A stretch of DNA of 30,139 nt, taken from the IMG/VR virus record IMGVR_UViG_3300034152_000186, positions 1 through 30,139 of that record; one strand, 5' to 3'. The notes under the pieces were generated by a model. It had not been told where the DNA came from, did not search any database, and saw only the letters and a program-made list of their open reading frames with translations. The stretch's first letter is position 1; each line of letters opens with the position of its first letter. A program made the position numbers and the translations under genes. The DNA comes from a virus. Shown one piece after another: positions 8,128 through 14,201 of the stretch.

Positions 8128-9402
8128 TCAATAAACGTTTAACGTTCCTACTATAGGAGCGCTACCAGCTTGATAAAAACAGAGCATAAGTGCATCTGCT
8201 CTATCAGGTGAATTAAAACCCATTACATGTTCACGAAACTTGTCTTTACTTTCTATCTTCATTACTTCATAACCACGTCTTCCGTTGATATAATCATATT
8301 TACGCTGTATTGTTTGATTGCGCAACATTTCATCATTAGGAATATCGGCATGAGCACATACGTCTTTAAACTCGAAATACATTTCTGTCACAACATCTTC
8401 ATAATGTGCAGGATCAAGTGGTTTACCACCAAAGTTGATTCTGTTAACCATGTAACCATTACGTTCAAGAATATCAGCAACAGCAGCACCGATTGATCCA
8501 TTATCTATGTTAATAGGAATAGTCTTGTCATTAGTAAATGCAGCTAAGTCTTTTGTTGTAGTAATTGTGTCTTGCAACTTGCTATAATACTTATCTATTA
8601 CTTTTAACGATTGGCGTTTGTAGAATACAATCTCATCACCACCTTGATGAGCGATATCTGCACCAACAGCAAAATCAGCACCTAACTCTCTGTGCTCTAA
8701 TCTATTATTAATTGCTATGTCAAATAATTCTGATGGTACTACAAACTTATCACCAGCAGAATGTAATTCACCTTCCCAAATATGGCGTGCTTGTTCTTCA
8801 TTTCTCCTGTAATCGCTTTCACGTTCTAATTTCAGTGATTCAGTAAACCAGGGATTATCTTTCCATGATAATTCACAAACTACTGCATTAGGATCTTTAT
8901 TTAAGATGTAGTCAACATAGACAGGATCAGTATCATATCTAGGGTTAAAATCCCACCATACAACACTACCATCTTTACGTATTGTTGGACGTAATATGTT
9001 AATACTTCGCCGACTAATTGTTTGTGCTTCAGCAATCCAACAATCATCAGCACCTTCTAATGACTTGATGTTATCAGCATTATATTCACGTAGTCCAGTA
9101 AATATAAACTTAGTTCCGTTGATACCACGTATTTCATAATTTAGCACTTTATAAAAGAAGTCTAATCCTAACGATTCTATTTGATCAGCTAACAACTTCT
9201 TGACACTATGCTCTATCGTTTTCTGTACTTCACGCACACAAACAATAAAGCGTGGTGCAGACATTCCTTTTAATAGAAGGATTCGCGCAATAGACCATGA
9301 TGCACCTTTACCACGCCCACCAACAATTATTCTATGGCGTTTGTCGCTAGTAACAAGAGTCTTATGTACTTTACCGACAATCTTAATCGTTGTTGTCTGC
9401 AT
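8128..9402 (-). CDS. terL: Terminase large subunit (packaging ATPase and nuclease)
   Basis: 424 aa from ATG 9402; the frame also allows GTG 9408 and TTG 9414, but AAGGTG just upstream of 9402 favours the ATG. It packages DNA into the prohead. The ATPase domain has a Walker A-like GGRGKGAS (residues 28-35), with the lysine displaced from the usual GKS position, a Walker B CWIAEAQ (121-127, E125 catalytic), and motif III WWDFNP (149-154). The C-terminal RNase H-like nuclease has GADIAHQGGDE, INIDNGSIGAAVADIL and RADALML, supplying acidic residues. It overlaps TerS by 20 nt and is followed by the small structural gene. Confidence 0.92.
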   Translation of the reverse strand: MQTTTIKIVGKVHKTLVTSDKRHRIIVGGRGKGASWSIARILLLKGMSAPRFIVCVREVQKTIEHSVKKLLADQIESLGLDFFYKVLNYEIRGINGTKFIFTGLREYNADNIKSLEGADDCWIAEAQTISRRSINILRPTIRKDGSVVWWDFNPRYDTDPVYVDYILNKDPNAVVCELSWKDNPWFTESLKLERESDYRRNEEQARHIWEGELHSAGDKFVVPSELFDIAINNRLEHRELGADFAVGADIAHQGGDEIVFYKRQSLKVIDKYYSKLQDTITTTKDLAAFTNDKTIPINIDNGSIGAAVADILERNGYMVNRINFGGKPLDPAHYEDVVTEMYFEFKDVCAHADIPNDEMLRNQTIQRKYDYINGRRGYEVMKIESKDKFREHVMGFNSPDRADALMLCFYQAGSAPIVGTLNVY

Positions 9403-9772
9403 CTTCACCTTCAAGCACTATGCGCAAACTACCGTTAAAATCTTTAGTCTTCTTTTCTCTCTTTCCCCACTTATCAGGGTTAAGCCTTTCAAGCTTCCAC
9501 TGAATACCACTGCTGTTACCTTTATTCTTAGCGTAATGAATCGCTTCATCTAACGATTCTAACAAGCGATATTCTTCAACAGCTTGAACTATACCTATCT
9601 CTTCTTGAAAGTCTTCATCTTCCCTAAGCTGGTCAATCTCGCTTTCTGTGCAGGTTGCAATAAGACAAGACTTGTAGAAATCCAAGCCAATCCTAACACA
9701 TCGCAACACATGCTCTTTTTTCTGTTCGATTTCCACATCTATAATAGAATAAACTCGTTTAGTGTCTAACAC
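9383..9772 (-). CDS. terS: Terminase small subunit
   Basis: 129 aa. The call rests on position directly before TerL and on the characteristic C-terminal segment GIQWKLERLNPDKWGKRE, which is typical of small terminase subunits, where it follows a helical oligomerisation region (EEYRLLESLDEAIHYAKNKG). The N-terminus is unusually short for a DNA-binding domain: SIIDVEIEQKKEHVLRCVRI. The start is GTG (9772) with no good GGAGG site. An in-frame TGA lies shortly upstream, and no ATG is available near the start, so translation may be weak or begin elsewhere. It is the first gene of the late block. Confidence 0.75.
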   Translation of the reverse strand: MLDTKRVYSIIDVEIEQKKEHVLRCVRIGLDFYKSCLIATCTESEIDQLREDEDFQEEIGIVQAVEEYRLLESLDEAIHYAKNKGNSSGIQWKLERLNPDKWGKREKKTKDFNGSLRIVLEGEDADNND

Positions 9773-9878
9773 AACTATATTAGATCATTAATTCATTTCA
9801 TTTGATCAAGTGTAATTACTTGCAGAGACAATAAAACTTGACACGTCTAAATCGTTACAGAATAAGTACTTACAGAAA

Positions 9879-9916
9879 GTTGTCATGGTTGTCATGGAGT
9901 TGTCATGGAGCTAATT
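9879..9916. repeat. Left arm of perfect 38-bp inverted repeat (TGTCATG iterons)
   Basis: The arm is identical to the reverse complement of 10185-10222 over all 38 bases, with a 268-bp spacer. It contains three TGTCATG units at 9881, 9890 and 9901 (spacing 9 and 11), followed by GAGCTAATT. The identity stops at both ends (9878 and 9917 differ from their partners), so the arm has sharp borders. Confidence 0.95.
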
Positions 9917-10184
9917 ACTTACTATATAAGTATATAGAGGTGAAATATGACAATCATGACAGCATGACAGCAAAATGGAAAAAAAGCCGTTTTTAGCCCA
10001 ATTTGAGCTAATTCCTTACCCTGTAAGGAGTTACAAGAACCTTATCTCATACATCATCTTCTAAATCCTTACACTGTAAAGACTTCGATTAAATCACGTT
10101 ATAAACCCAAAAATCCATCTCTCAAAAACCCTGTCATGTCATGTAAATTGTCATATTTTACTTCTAAAACGTTACACCACAACA

Positions 10185-10222
10185 AATTAGCTCCATGACA
10201 ACTCCATGACAACCATGACAAC
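10185..10222. repeat. Right arm of perfect 38-bp inverted repeat
   Basis: Reverse complement of 9879-9916. It has three CATGACA units at 10194, 10205 and 10214 preceded by AATTAGCTC. Spacer units of the same heptamer occur at 9955, 9963, 10132 and 10137, and one more beyond the arm at 10282. Confidence 0.95.
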
Positions 10223-10250
10223 AAAAAAATAAGTCTTTACACAGCAAGGA

Positions 10251-10279
10251 ATTATATACCCTATATAGGGCACATGGTA
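10251..10279 (-). promoter_or_regulatory. Weak candidate leftward promoter
   Basis: Plus-strand ATTATA at 10251-10256 reads TATAAT on the minus strand. The -35 hexamer at 17-bp spacing (10274-10279) is poor. The spacer contains the palindrome CCCTATATAGGG (10259-10270), which could be an operator. It would transcribe toward TerS across about 480 bp. No better sigma-70-like promoter was seen closer to TerS. Confidence 0.25.
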
Positions 10280-10463
10280 GCTGTCATGTAAATTAGGCAC
10301 ACCTAACCAAAAAAATCAAGCTAATCTCTTACCCTGTAATGATTTACGCCTTATTAAGAATCATTCTTGCTCGCTACGTAAGAATCATTATTAACAACAT
10401 ACGCTTAGATCTAATCATTTAGCGAAAAAAATCGAAAAAGTGCGTTTTTTTATGTGTAATACC

Positions 10464-10491
10464 TTGTTTTATTTTTCTGGTGGTGTATAAT
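10464..10491 (+). promoter_or_regulatory. Rightward sigma-70-type promoter
   Basis: TTGTTT (10464-10469), a 16-bp spacer and a consensus TATAAT (10486-10491) point to a start near 10498. It faces the early block and would produce a leader of about 365 nt before the first gene. It is the only fully consensus -10 box I noticed in front of the early genes. Confidence 0.6.
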
Positions 10492-10497
10492 ACTAAG

Positions 10498-10795
10498 TAC
10501 AAGATGATAAAGTGATTACAGTTAAGGTTAGTCATTCTGGTGGTCATGAGATTAGTTACCTTAGACTGCTTGACACTGACTAACTGGACAGAGACGGGAA
10601 CACCTTGTTGGGGTGTAGGGAATACGGAAGCGTAGCTGCCACCGTTGTTTAGCCACACAGAGCTAAGCACCATTTGAGCGCACAAGTCTACTGGCACTTT
10701 CGTAAGAGTAGCCGAATCGCCAACAAGAAAAATTGTACTTCACAATCGTGCTAACAATCCACGATTTTGTGCGTTGGCTAAACATTCTGTGCTAA
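10498..10795 (+). ncRNA. Structured leader or small RNA of unknown family
   Basis: There is no gene between the promoter and 10865. The sequence folds well: GTTTAGCCA (10647-10655) can pair with TGGCTAAAC (10775-10783), 9 bp. GCCAAC (10719-10724) can instead pair with GTTGGC (10773-10778), enclosing a hairpin made of CACAATCGTG (10741-10750) and CACGATTTTGTG (10760-10771). The first two pairings compete for the same bases, so two alternative folds are possible. ACACC/GGTGT (about 10600-10617) and ACGG/CCGT hairpins lie upstream. I do not recognise tmRNA, RNase P, 6S or group I intron signatures. It could be a leader switch or an independent RNA. Confidence 0.4.
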
Positions 10796-10797
10796 TT

Positions 10798-10845
10798 GGC
10801 ACTATCGCGTTAGGCGTAGCATTCAATTGCAATAGTGCCTATACA
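10798..10845 (+). promoter_or_regulatory. Folded intergenic element E0
   Basis: Outer stem GGCACTAT (10798-10805) with ATAGTGCC (10832-10839). The 26-nt loop begins with a small hairpin CGC-GTTAG-GCG and continues TAGCATTCAATTGCA. TATACA follows the stem (10840-10845), 18 bp after GTAGCA (10816-10821). The first gene's GGAGGT lies about 13 nt further. It is one of five related elements with different, self-complementary stems. Confidence 0.75.
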
Positions 10846-10864
10846 CTTTTTTGGAGGTAGTCAC

Positions 10865-11053
10865 ATGAACTACATCAACAAGCTTCAGGCTATCAAGCAA
10901 ACTCATGATGAGTTTGTTTCCGAATTGAAGACTTACTTGAACAGCAGTAAGTTTTCTTGTGGTGATGAGCTTGACGGTTATGTTCAGATTAATGACATAC
11001 TGTCAAGAATCAGAAACCTTGAATACTCACTTACTGAGATTCAAGATCAGTAA
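10865..11053 (+). CDS. Small helical protein, first early gene
   Basis: 62 aa (MNYINKLQAIKQTHDEFVSE at the start). ATG 10865 is chosen because TTTTTTGGAGGTAGTCAC precedes it, although an in-frame GTG at 10835 is open; that GTG lies inside element E0. The sequence is helical and acidic, ending with ILSRIRNLEYSLTEIQDQ, which looks like a short coiled coil. No family is recognised. As the first gene behind the strong promoter it is a likely immediate-early product, possibly a host-takeover protein; that is inference only. Confidence 0.75.
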   Translation: MNYINKLQAIKQTHDEFVSELKTYLNSSKFSCGDELDGYVQINDILSRIRNLEYSLTEIQDQ

Positions 11054-11078
11054 CCACTCTTTTTTAGGAGGTATTCAC

Positions 11079-11309
11079 ATGAATACTTATTCTCCTGAAA
11101 AGCTTGAAAGCTTAGAGCAAGCTTTCAACTCTGTCTGCAATCGTGACGATTGGAAAGCACCAATCGAAACGGTTATCTTCCCTGCTGATCAAGCAATTGT
11201 TGCTGAAGCAATTGCTTTCTATACAGCAACGGAAGCTGTCTTTATCAAGCAGGGAAACATGCTGCTTGTTAAAGCACTCGGTTATCGTAATGGTCCAGCA
11301 GGACCATAA
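11079..11309 (+). CDS. Unknown small early protein
   Basis: 76 aa. ATG 11079 follows TTAGGAGGTATTCAC, a near-perfect ribosome site. The sequence (MNTYSPEKLESLEQAFNSVC, then WKAPIETVIFPADQAIVAEA and AIAFYTATEAVFIKQGNMLL) suggests a compact alpha/beta domain, ending GYRNGPAGP. It follows the first early gene by 25 nt without an intervening folded element, so the two are probably one transcript. No function is recognised. Confidence 0.75.
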   Translation: MNTYSPEKLESLEQAFNSVCNRDDWKAPIETVIFPADQAIVAEAIAFYTATEAVFIKQGNMLLVKALGYRNGPAGP

Positions 11310-11315
11310 CGATTC

Positions 11316-11364
11316 AGCGTGCAGCAGTTAAGCTGTAGCATTCAATTGCACTGCACGCTATACT
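11316..11364 (+). promoter_or_regulatory. Folded intergenic element E1
   Basis: Outer stem AGCGTGCAG (11316-11324) with CTGCACGCT (11351-11359). The 26-nt loop starts with CAG-TTAAG-CTG and continues TAGCATTCAATTGCA. TATACT (11359-11364) overlaps the last stem base and lies 18 bp after GTAGCA (11335-11340). It could be a promoter with a dyad, or an RNA element in a longer transcript. Confidence 0.8.
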
Positions 11365-11391
11365 TTAATCTTTCCTTTGGAGGTAGTCATA

Positions 11392-11646
11392 ATGGAAATT
11401 ATGATTCCCGGTACATCTCACAAGATGTACTCTGTTGACCATGTGTTTACACGTGGTGACGTTCTTTCTTTGCGTGTTGGTGATTGTCTCACCAACGTTT
11501 TCGGTGACATTACGCCAATCACCAGCATTTATGCACAAGAAAATGCTGTTGATGGTACAGCGTTTTGTTGCTTCTATCAGGCATATGGCGAAAACGCCAC
11601 TATGTCTAACAGTGTTAGTGAAGGTGAAGCAATTCACACTCTCTAA
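11392..11646 (+). CDS. Unknown small early protein
   Basis: 84 aa from ATG 11392, supported by TTTGGAGGTAGTCATA; an in-frame TTG at 11377 is part of the ribosome site and is not used. The sequence begins MEIMIPGTSHKMYSVDHVFT and is beta-rich (GDVLSLRVGDCLTNVFGDIT), with a pair of cysteines at FCCFYQAYG. No family is recognised. It is isolated between two copies of the folded element (E1 upstream, E2 downstream), so it may be an independently controlled unit. Confidence 0.75.
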   Translation: MEIMIPGTSHKMYSVDHVFTRGDVLSLRVGDCLTNVFGDITPITSIYAQENAVDGTAFCCFYQAYGENATMSNSVSEGEAIHTL

Positions 11647-11653
11647 CACTGAC

Positions 11654-11702
11654 AGCGTGCAGCGTTTTAGACGTAGCATTCAATTGCACTGCACGCTATA
11701 CT
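11654..11702 (+). promoter_or_regulatory. Folded intergenic element E2
   Basis: Outer stem AGCGTGCAG (11654-11662) with CTGCACGCT (11689-11697). The loop is 26 nt: CGT-TTTAG-ACG then TAGCATTCAATTGCA. TATACT (11697-11702) is 18 bp after GTAGCA (11673-11678). Outer stem and final 15 nt equal E1, but the inner hairpin differs at both paired sides (CAG/CTG against CGT/ACG), which keeps the pairing. Confidence 0.8.
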
Positions 11703-11723
11703 TTATTTTTTGGAGGTAACAAT

Positions 11724-11966
11724 ATGACAGACAATTGGGCAGTATGCGTGAATGATTCGGTATGGCGAAATCTTCACGTGAATGATCTTGCACTAATCGG
11801 CAAGTTTCAAGATTCAGGTGACCTTACAATTCGGTATCCTGCACGAAAGATTATGTTTGATGCACCGATTAAGGTTTACAGGGTATTAGTGCAAGCGTTA
11901 GAAAATGAAGAATTGAAAGCTGCATTTCAAGGTATTATTGAACAGTCTATTGAAGAGGTACGCTAA
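11724..11966 (+). CDS. Unknown small early protein
   Basis: 80 aa. ATG 11724 follows TTTTTTGGAGGTAACAAT. The sequence has a beta-type first half (MTDNWAVCVNDSVWRNLHVN, DLTIRYPARKIMFDAP) and a helical second half (YRVLVQALENEELKAAFQGI). The stop is directly joined to the next ATG, so the two genes are translationally coupled. No family is recognised. Confidence 0.75.
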   Translation: MTDNWAVCVNDSVWRNLHVNDLALIGKFQDSGDLTIRYPARKIMFDAPIKVYRVLVQALENEELKAAFQGIIEQSIEEVR

Positions 11967-12113
11967 ATGGCAAGATCAGTATTAGGCTTAGAGTACTGTT
12001 ACTGGTGTGACAGTGTGGTATATCATGGTATCTATATTGAAGGTTATGTGTTTTGTTGTGATGAATGTTATGATGAAGCATGTAAGCACCATGATGGTTT
12101 AGACAACGTTTAG
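11967..12113 (+). CDS. Zinc-ribbon microprotein
   Basis: 48 aa (MARSVLGLEYCYWCDSVVYH at the start). It has C-x2-C (CYWC) and then CCDECYDEACKHH, which supplies a second C-x2-C and extra Cys/His residues, so a single zinc site is likely. The ATG directly follows the TAA of the preceding gene. The role is unknown; small zinc ribbons in phages often bind host proteins or nucleic acid. Confidence 0.7.
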   Translation: MARSVLGLEYCYWCDSVVYHGIYIEGYVFCCDECYDEACKHHDGLDNV

Positions 12114-12128
12114 TGGAGGTACTAAAAC

Positions 12129-12422
12129 ATGACAGCTACCTATGCAGTGGTTACCGTTCAATCAGCATGGTTGTCAACTGATTTTGGTGAAAGCTATGCA
12201 AGAAAGATTTTCGGTGACGAGTTTGTTGATCAACTACCAAGATACGTAAGAGGAAAGCGTAAAGGTTTGATCAAAGGTAAGATTGAATGGTTGCGTGTAG
12301 AAAGTGGTGGTTGGTATCGTAAGGGTCCGGGTTACCGTAATGGTATGGTTGTTAGACCAAATCAACGGTTTGGACACCACATCGTTAGTAATGAAAGCAT
12401 ATGGGGAGGTAGTTACAAGTAA
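12129..12422 (+). CDS. Unknown basic early protein
   Basis: 97 aa. ATG 12129 follows GTGGAGGTACTAAAAC. The N-terminus (MTATYAVVTVQSAWLSTDFG) is hydrophobic/beta-like, followed by a strongly basic middle (RYVRGKRKGLIKGKIEWLR) and an aromatic-glycine segment (GGWYRKGPGYRNG). The charge suggests nucleic-acid binding. No family is recognised. Element E3 follows it. Confidence 0.7.
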   Translation: MTATYAVVTVQSAWLSTDFGESYARKIFGDEFVDQLPRYVRGKRKGLIKGKIEWLRVESGGWYRKGPGYRNGMVVRPNQRFGHHIVSNESIWGGSYK

Positions 12423-12427
12423 CACTA

Positions 12428-12478
12428 AGCACGGTGCACATTAGGTGCTTGACGTTCAATCGTTAACCGTGCTATACT
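12428..12478 (+). promoter_or_regulatory. Folded intergenic element E3 with sigma-70-like boxes
   Basis: Outer stem AGCACGGT (12428-12435) with ACCGTGCT (12466-12473). The 30-nt loop starts with GCAC-ATTAG-GTGC and continues TTGACGTTCAATCGTTA. TTGACG (12449-12454), an 18-bp spacer and TATACT (12473-12478) form a credible promoter, which supports a promoter role for the family. The sequence differs from E1 and E2 on both sides of both stems yet still pairs. Confidence 0.75.
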
Positions 12479-12498
12479 TTAATCATGGAGGTATCAAG

Positions 12499-13002
12499 AT
12501 GAAACACGGTATGCGTGATAGCAACCGTAGTAAGGTGTATGCTGCTGAAAGAACACTTGTGTTTAAGCTATCACCAACTACACCAAATCCTGCAAGGTAT
12601 GTCTATGGCATACTTGACTCTAACTGGTTTAAGAAGTACAAGCCACCAGTAGTGAAACCTAAGAATCCTGTTGACTATGACAAGTATTCTAATCCCTGTA
12701 ACGTCAAAAGCTATCAGGTTAGAATCAAACGTAAGGGTAGTTATAGGTCTGCTGCTAATCCTTCATATATGGAGTTAGCACACCGATCAACAGGTAATTA
12801 CAGCATCATGCTAATTCTTCACGAGTTAGCACACAGTGTACAGCGTGAAGGACCATGGCACGGTAGACAATTTTGTCACATCTATCTTGATCTTGTGAAG
12901 CGTTACCTTGGCAAAGAATGGTACGATTCACTGAAAGGTAGTTTTAGAGCACATGGTGTCAAGCTTTCTAGATTCGCTAAGCGAGGTAAAAAACATGCTT
13001 AG
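12499..13002 (+). CDS. HEXXH metallopeptidase-like protein
   Basis: 167 aa from ATG 12499, after ATGGAGGTATCAAG; an upstream in-frame TTG at 12445 falls inside element E3. A HELAH motif (H108, E109, H112) is followed by HGRQF (H121), giving HEXXH-x8-H, with a helical segment after it (CHIYLDLVKRYLG), as in SprT-like and related zinc peptidase domains. The N-terminal 90 residues are basic and unrecognised. A zinc-bound hydrolase is likely; the substrate (host protein or DNA-protein crosslink, as in SprT proteins) cannot be told. It overlaps the next gene by 8 nt. Confidence 0.7.
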   Translation: MKHGMRDSNRSKVYAAERTLVFKLSPTTPNPARYVYGILDSNWFKKYKPPVVKPKNPVDYDKYSNPCNVKSYQVRIKRKGSYRSAANPSYMELAHRSTGNYSIMLILHELAHSVQREGPWHGRQFCHIYLDLVKRYLGKEWYDSLKGSFRAHGVKLSRFAKRGKKHA

Positions 13003-13222
13003 AACCTGTCAACACTTAGGATGTAATCACATAGCGATTTTCGGTATTGATTACGCAACGTGCAAAGAGCATTTCACGAAATGCACGCTTTGCAACAAAG
13101 AAGCTGTTTCATTCTCACCTGAAGGAAACCTTTGTAAAGATCACCGTGGTTACGTGCTTGAAGATCATCGTGGTTATCCTGCTCCAGGTGAAATCAACCG
13201 ATTGATGGAGGAAACATCATGA
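12995..13222 (+). CDS. Zinc-ribbon protein
   Basis: 75 aa from ATG 12995 (GCGAGGTAAAAAAC upstream). Cys/His pairs follow one another: CQHLGC, CKEH, CTLC and CKDH, consistent with two interleaved zinc sites. A short internal duplication, DHRGYVLEDHRGYP, follows. It ends with ATGA overlap on the next gene. No precise family; a DNA or protein adaptor role is inferred. Confidence 0.7.
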   Translation: MLRTCQHLGCNHIAIFGIDYATCKEHFTKCTLCNKEAVSFSPEGNLCKDHRGYVLEDHRGYPAPGEINRLMEETS

Positions 13223-13440
13223 CACAAAACAAAATTGAAGATCAGTATAGACTGCATCAACAGATGATGCGTGATTTGAAAAAGATCGATTGTGATATCT
13301 GTGATGTGGATCTTTCTATAGAAGAGTTTGAAGACTATCATAGATCCACTGATTTCAACAAAGATGAAAGACACAATATCAAGCGTACCCTCGATAGCAT
13401 TAAACACTTCATCAAAAATATTGAAAAAAGAGTACTTTAG
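13219..13440 (+). CDS. Unknown small helical protein
   Basis: 73 aa starting in the ATGA overlap. It is charged and helical (MTQNKIEDQYRLHQQMMRDL) with a CDIC pair at about residues 25-28 and a C-terminal basic helix (TLDSIKHFIKNIEKRVL). It may bind metal with only two cysteines per chain if it dimerises. No family recognised. Element E4 begins a few bases after its stop. Confidence 0.65.
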   Translation: MTQNKIEDQYRLHQQMMRDLKKIDCDICDVDLSIEEFEDYHRSTDFNKDERHNIKRTLDSIKHFIKNIEKRVL

Positions 13441-13448
13441 TGATTGAC

Positions 13449-13492
13449 AGTGTAGGGCACGTAAGGTGTATACTTCAAGGTAACCCTACACT
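13449..13492 (+). promoter_or_regulatory. Folded intergenic element E4
   Basis: Outer stem AGTGTAGGG (13449-13457) with CCCTACACT (13484-13492). The loop is exactly 26 nt: CAC-GTAAG-GTG then TATACTTCAAGGTAA, with TTCAA at the same place as in E0-E2. TTGACA (13444-13449) precedes it. TATACT lies inside the loop (13468-13473 region), giving a 19-20 bp spacing. The stem is unrelated in sequence to E0-E3 but of the same length. Confidence 0.7.
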
Positions 13493-13545
13493 AAACAGCA
13501 GAATGTTTAGTGAAACCGTTCGCTACCATATGGAGGTACAAACAC

Positions 13546-13998
13546 ATGGCGAAGAAAGCGACCGAAACAGAAACTAAGGTTGATTCACAGAAAACCAAGA
13601 GAGAGAAGAGAAAGAAAGCACTTGCTGCTGTTCTCAACTTTCTTAACGGCCTTGAATCCTTGCCTGAAGATATCAAGAAAGCTGCTGCTGAATTGATACC
13701 GGGAAGGACAAGAGCACCACAGCGTGCAGCTAACGCTGTCTTCATCGATCTTTTCGGTGCACTGGAAATCGGTGCTAGTGTGAAGGAAGATGAATTGTGG
13801 TCAAAGCACAAAGTTGGGCGTGCAGAAATGCGCACCGTTATGCGTGATTTGATCAAGAAAGCTGAAGCACCTGATAAGCGTCTTTGGGTATCGTTTGATA
13901 TCGACAAAGAGATTTACACGCTTGAAGGTAAAGGTGTTGACGCACCTGATGGATGGTCCGGTTTCGTACCTATGGAGGTACAGAACGTACAGGTTTAA
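13546..13998 (+). CDS. Unknown protein, possible winged helix
   Basis: 150 aa from ATG 13546 (ATATGGAGGTACAAACAC upstream); an in-frame ATG at 13510 has no ribosome site and overlaps the E4 tail. The N-terminus is lysine-rich and disordered (KKATETETKVDSQKTKREKR). Residues ~95-145 (VKEDELWSKHKVGRAEMRTV and the following strands WVSFDIDKEIYTLEG) could form a winged helix. It is followed by a strong terminator, so it ends an operon. DNA binding is plausible, not shown. Confidence 0.7.
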   Translation: MAKKATETETKVDSQKTKREKRKKALAAVLNFLNGLESLPEDIKKAAAELIPGRTRAPQRAANAVFIDLFGALEIGASVKEDELWSKHKVGRAEMRTVMRDLIKKAEAPDKRLWVSFDIDKEIYTLEGKGVDAPDGWSGFVPMEVQNVQV

Positions 13999-14018
13999 CC
14001 AAACCTGATTAATCACTA

Positions 14019-14060
14019 AAAGCCTGTTGCTGGTAGGGTTAGCAACAGGCTTTCTTTTTG
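14019..14060 (+). terminator. Strong intrinsic terminator
   Basis: A 13-bp perfect stem, AAAGCCTGTTGCT (14019-14031) with AGCAACAGGCTTT (14041-14053), has a 9-nt loop and is followed by TTTCTTTTTG. It closes the transcript of the gene ending at 13998. The next gene's GGAGGT begins immediately after the T tract, so readthrough would be needed to express that gene unless it has its own promoter. Confidence 0.9.
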
Positions 14061-14072
14061 GAGGTATCAAAC

Positions 14073-14201
14073 ATGGATAAATACGTCAAGGTTGTTTGTG
14101 CATGGTGTAAACTGGTGATTTACTTACCACCACTTGCTACAGCTAAGATATCTCACGGTATCTGCAAAGATTGCGCTAAGAAACTGGAGGAAGAATCATG
14201 A
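14073..14201 (+). CDS. Zinc-ribbon microprotein
   Basis: 42 aa (MDKYVKVVCAWCKLVIYLPP at the start) from ATG 14073 with GGAGGTATCAAAC in front. CAWC and CKDC, separated by about 18 residues containing KISHGIC, form the two halves of a zinc ribbon. The ISHGIC-x2-C pattern is seen in small phage and bacterial zinc ribbons. It overlaps the next gene by 4 nt. Function unknown. Confidence 0.7.
   Translation: MDKYVKVVCAWCKLVIYLPPLATAKISHGICKDCAKKLEEES

Larger units (their letters stand above)
10014..10339. promoter_or_regulatory. Three TTAC-NCT-GTAA dyads, candidate operators
   Basis: Copies lie at 10016-10026 (TTACCCTGTAA; arms extend to CCTTAC/GTAAGG, 10014-10028), 10069-10079 (TTACACTGTAA) and 10329-10339 (TTACCCTGTAA). 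Two are preceded by AGCTAAT, which also precedes a degenerate copy near 9909-9931 (GCTAATTACTTAC). Short dyads with a fixed 3-base centre and shared flanks suggest sites for a dimeric DNA-binding protein, perhaps a repressor or origin protein. No such protein can be assigned with certainty. Confidence 0.5.
9773..10864. other. Divergent control region (no convincing gene)
   Basis: This 1.09 kb stretch separates the leftward late block from the rightward early block. I find no coding frame with a ribosome site. It contains a perfect 38-bp inverted repeat, eleven TGTCATG/CATGACA heptamers, three TTAC-NCT-GTAA dyads, a CCCTATATAGGG palindrome (10259-10270), and a 10-bp direct repeat AAGAATCATT (10356-10365, 10380-10389). 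It also holds a strong rightward promoter and a long leader with several stem-loops. The repeat-rich 9879-10288 segment is a candidate replication origin or multi-operator switch; nothing here proves which. Confidence 0.7.

Noticed and set aside
10419-10697. Minus-strand open frame of 92 codons in the control region
   Set aside because: It covers the strong rightward promoter and the folded leader, has no ribosome site and no protein-like composition.
10798-12478. Elements E0-E3 as intrinsic terminators
   Set aside because: The stems are not followed directly by a T run (TATACTTTA comes first), and genes begin right after them.
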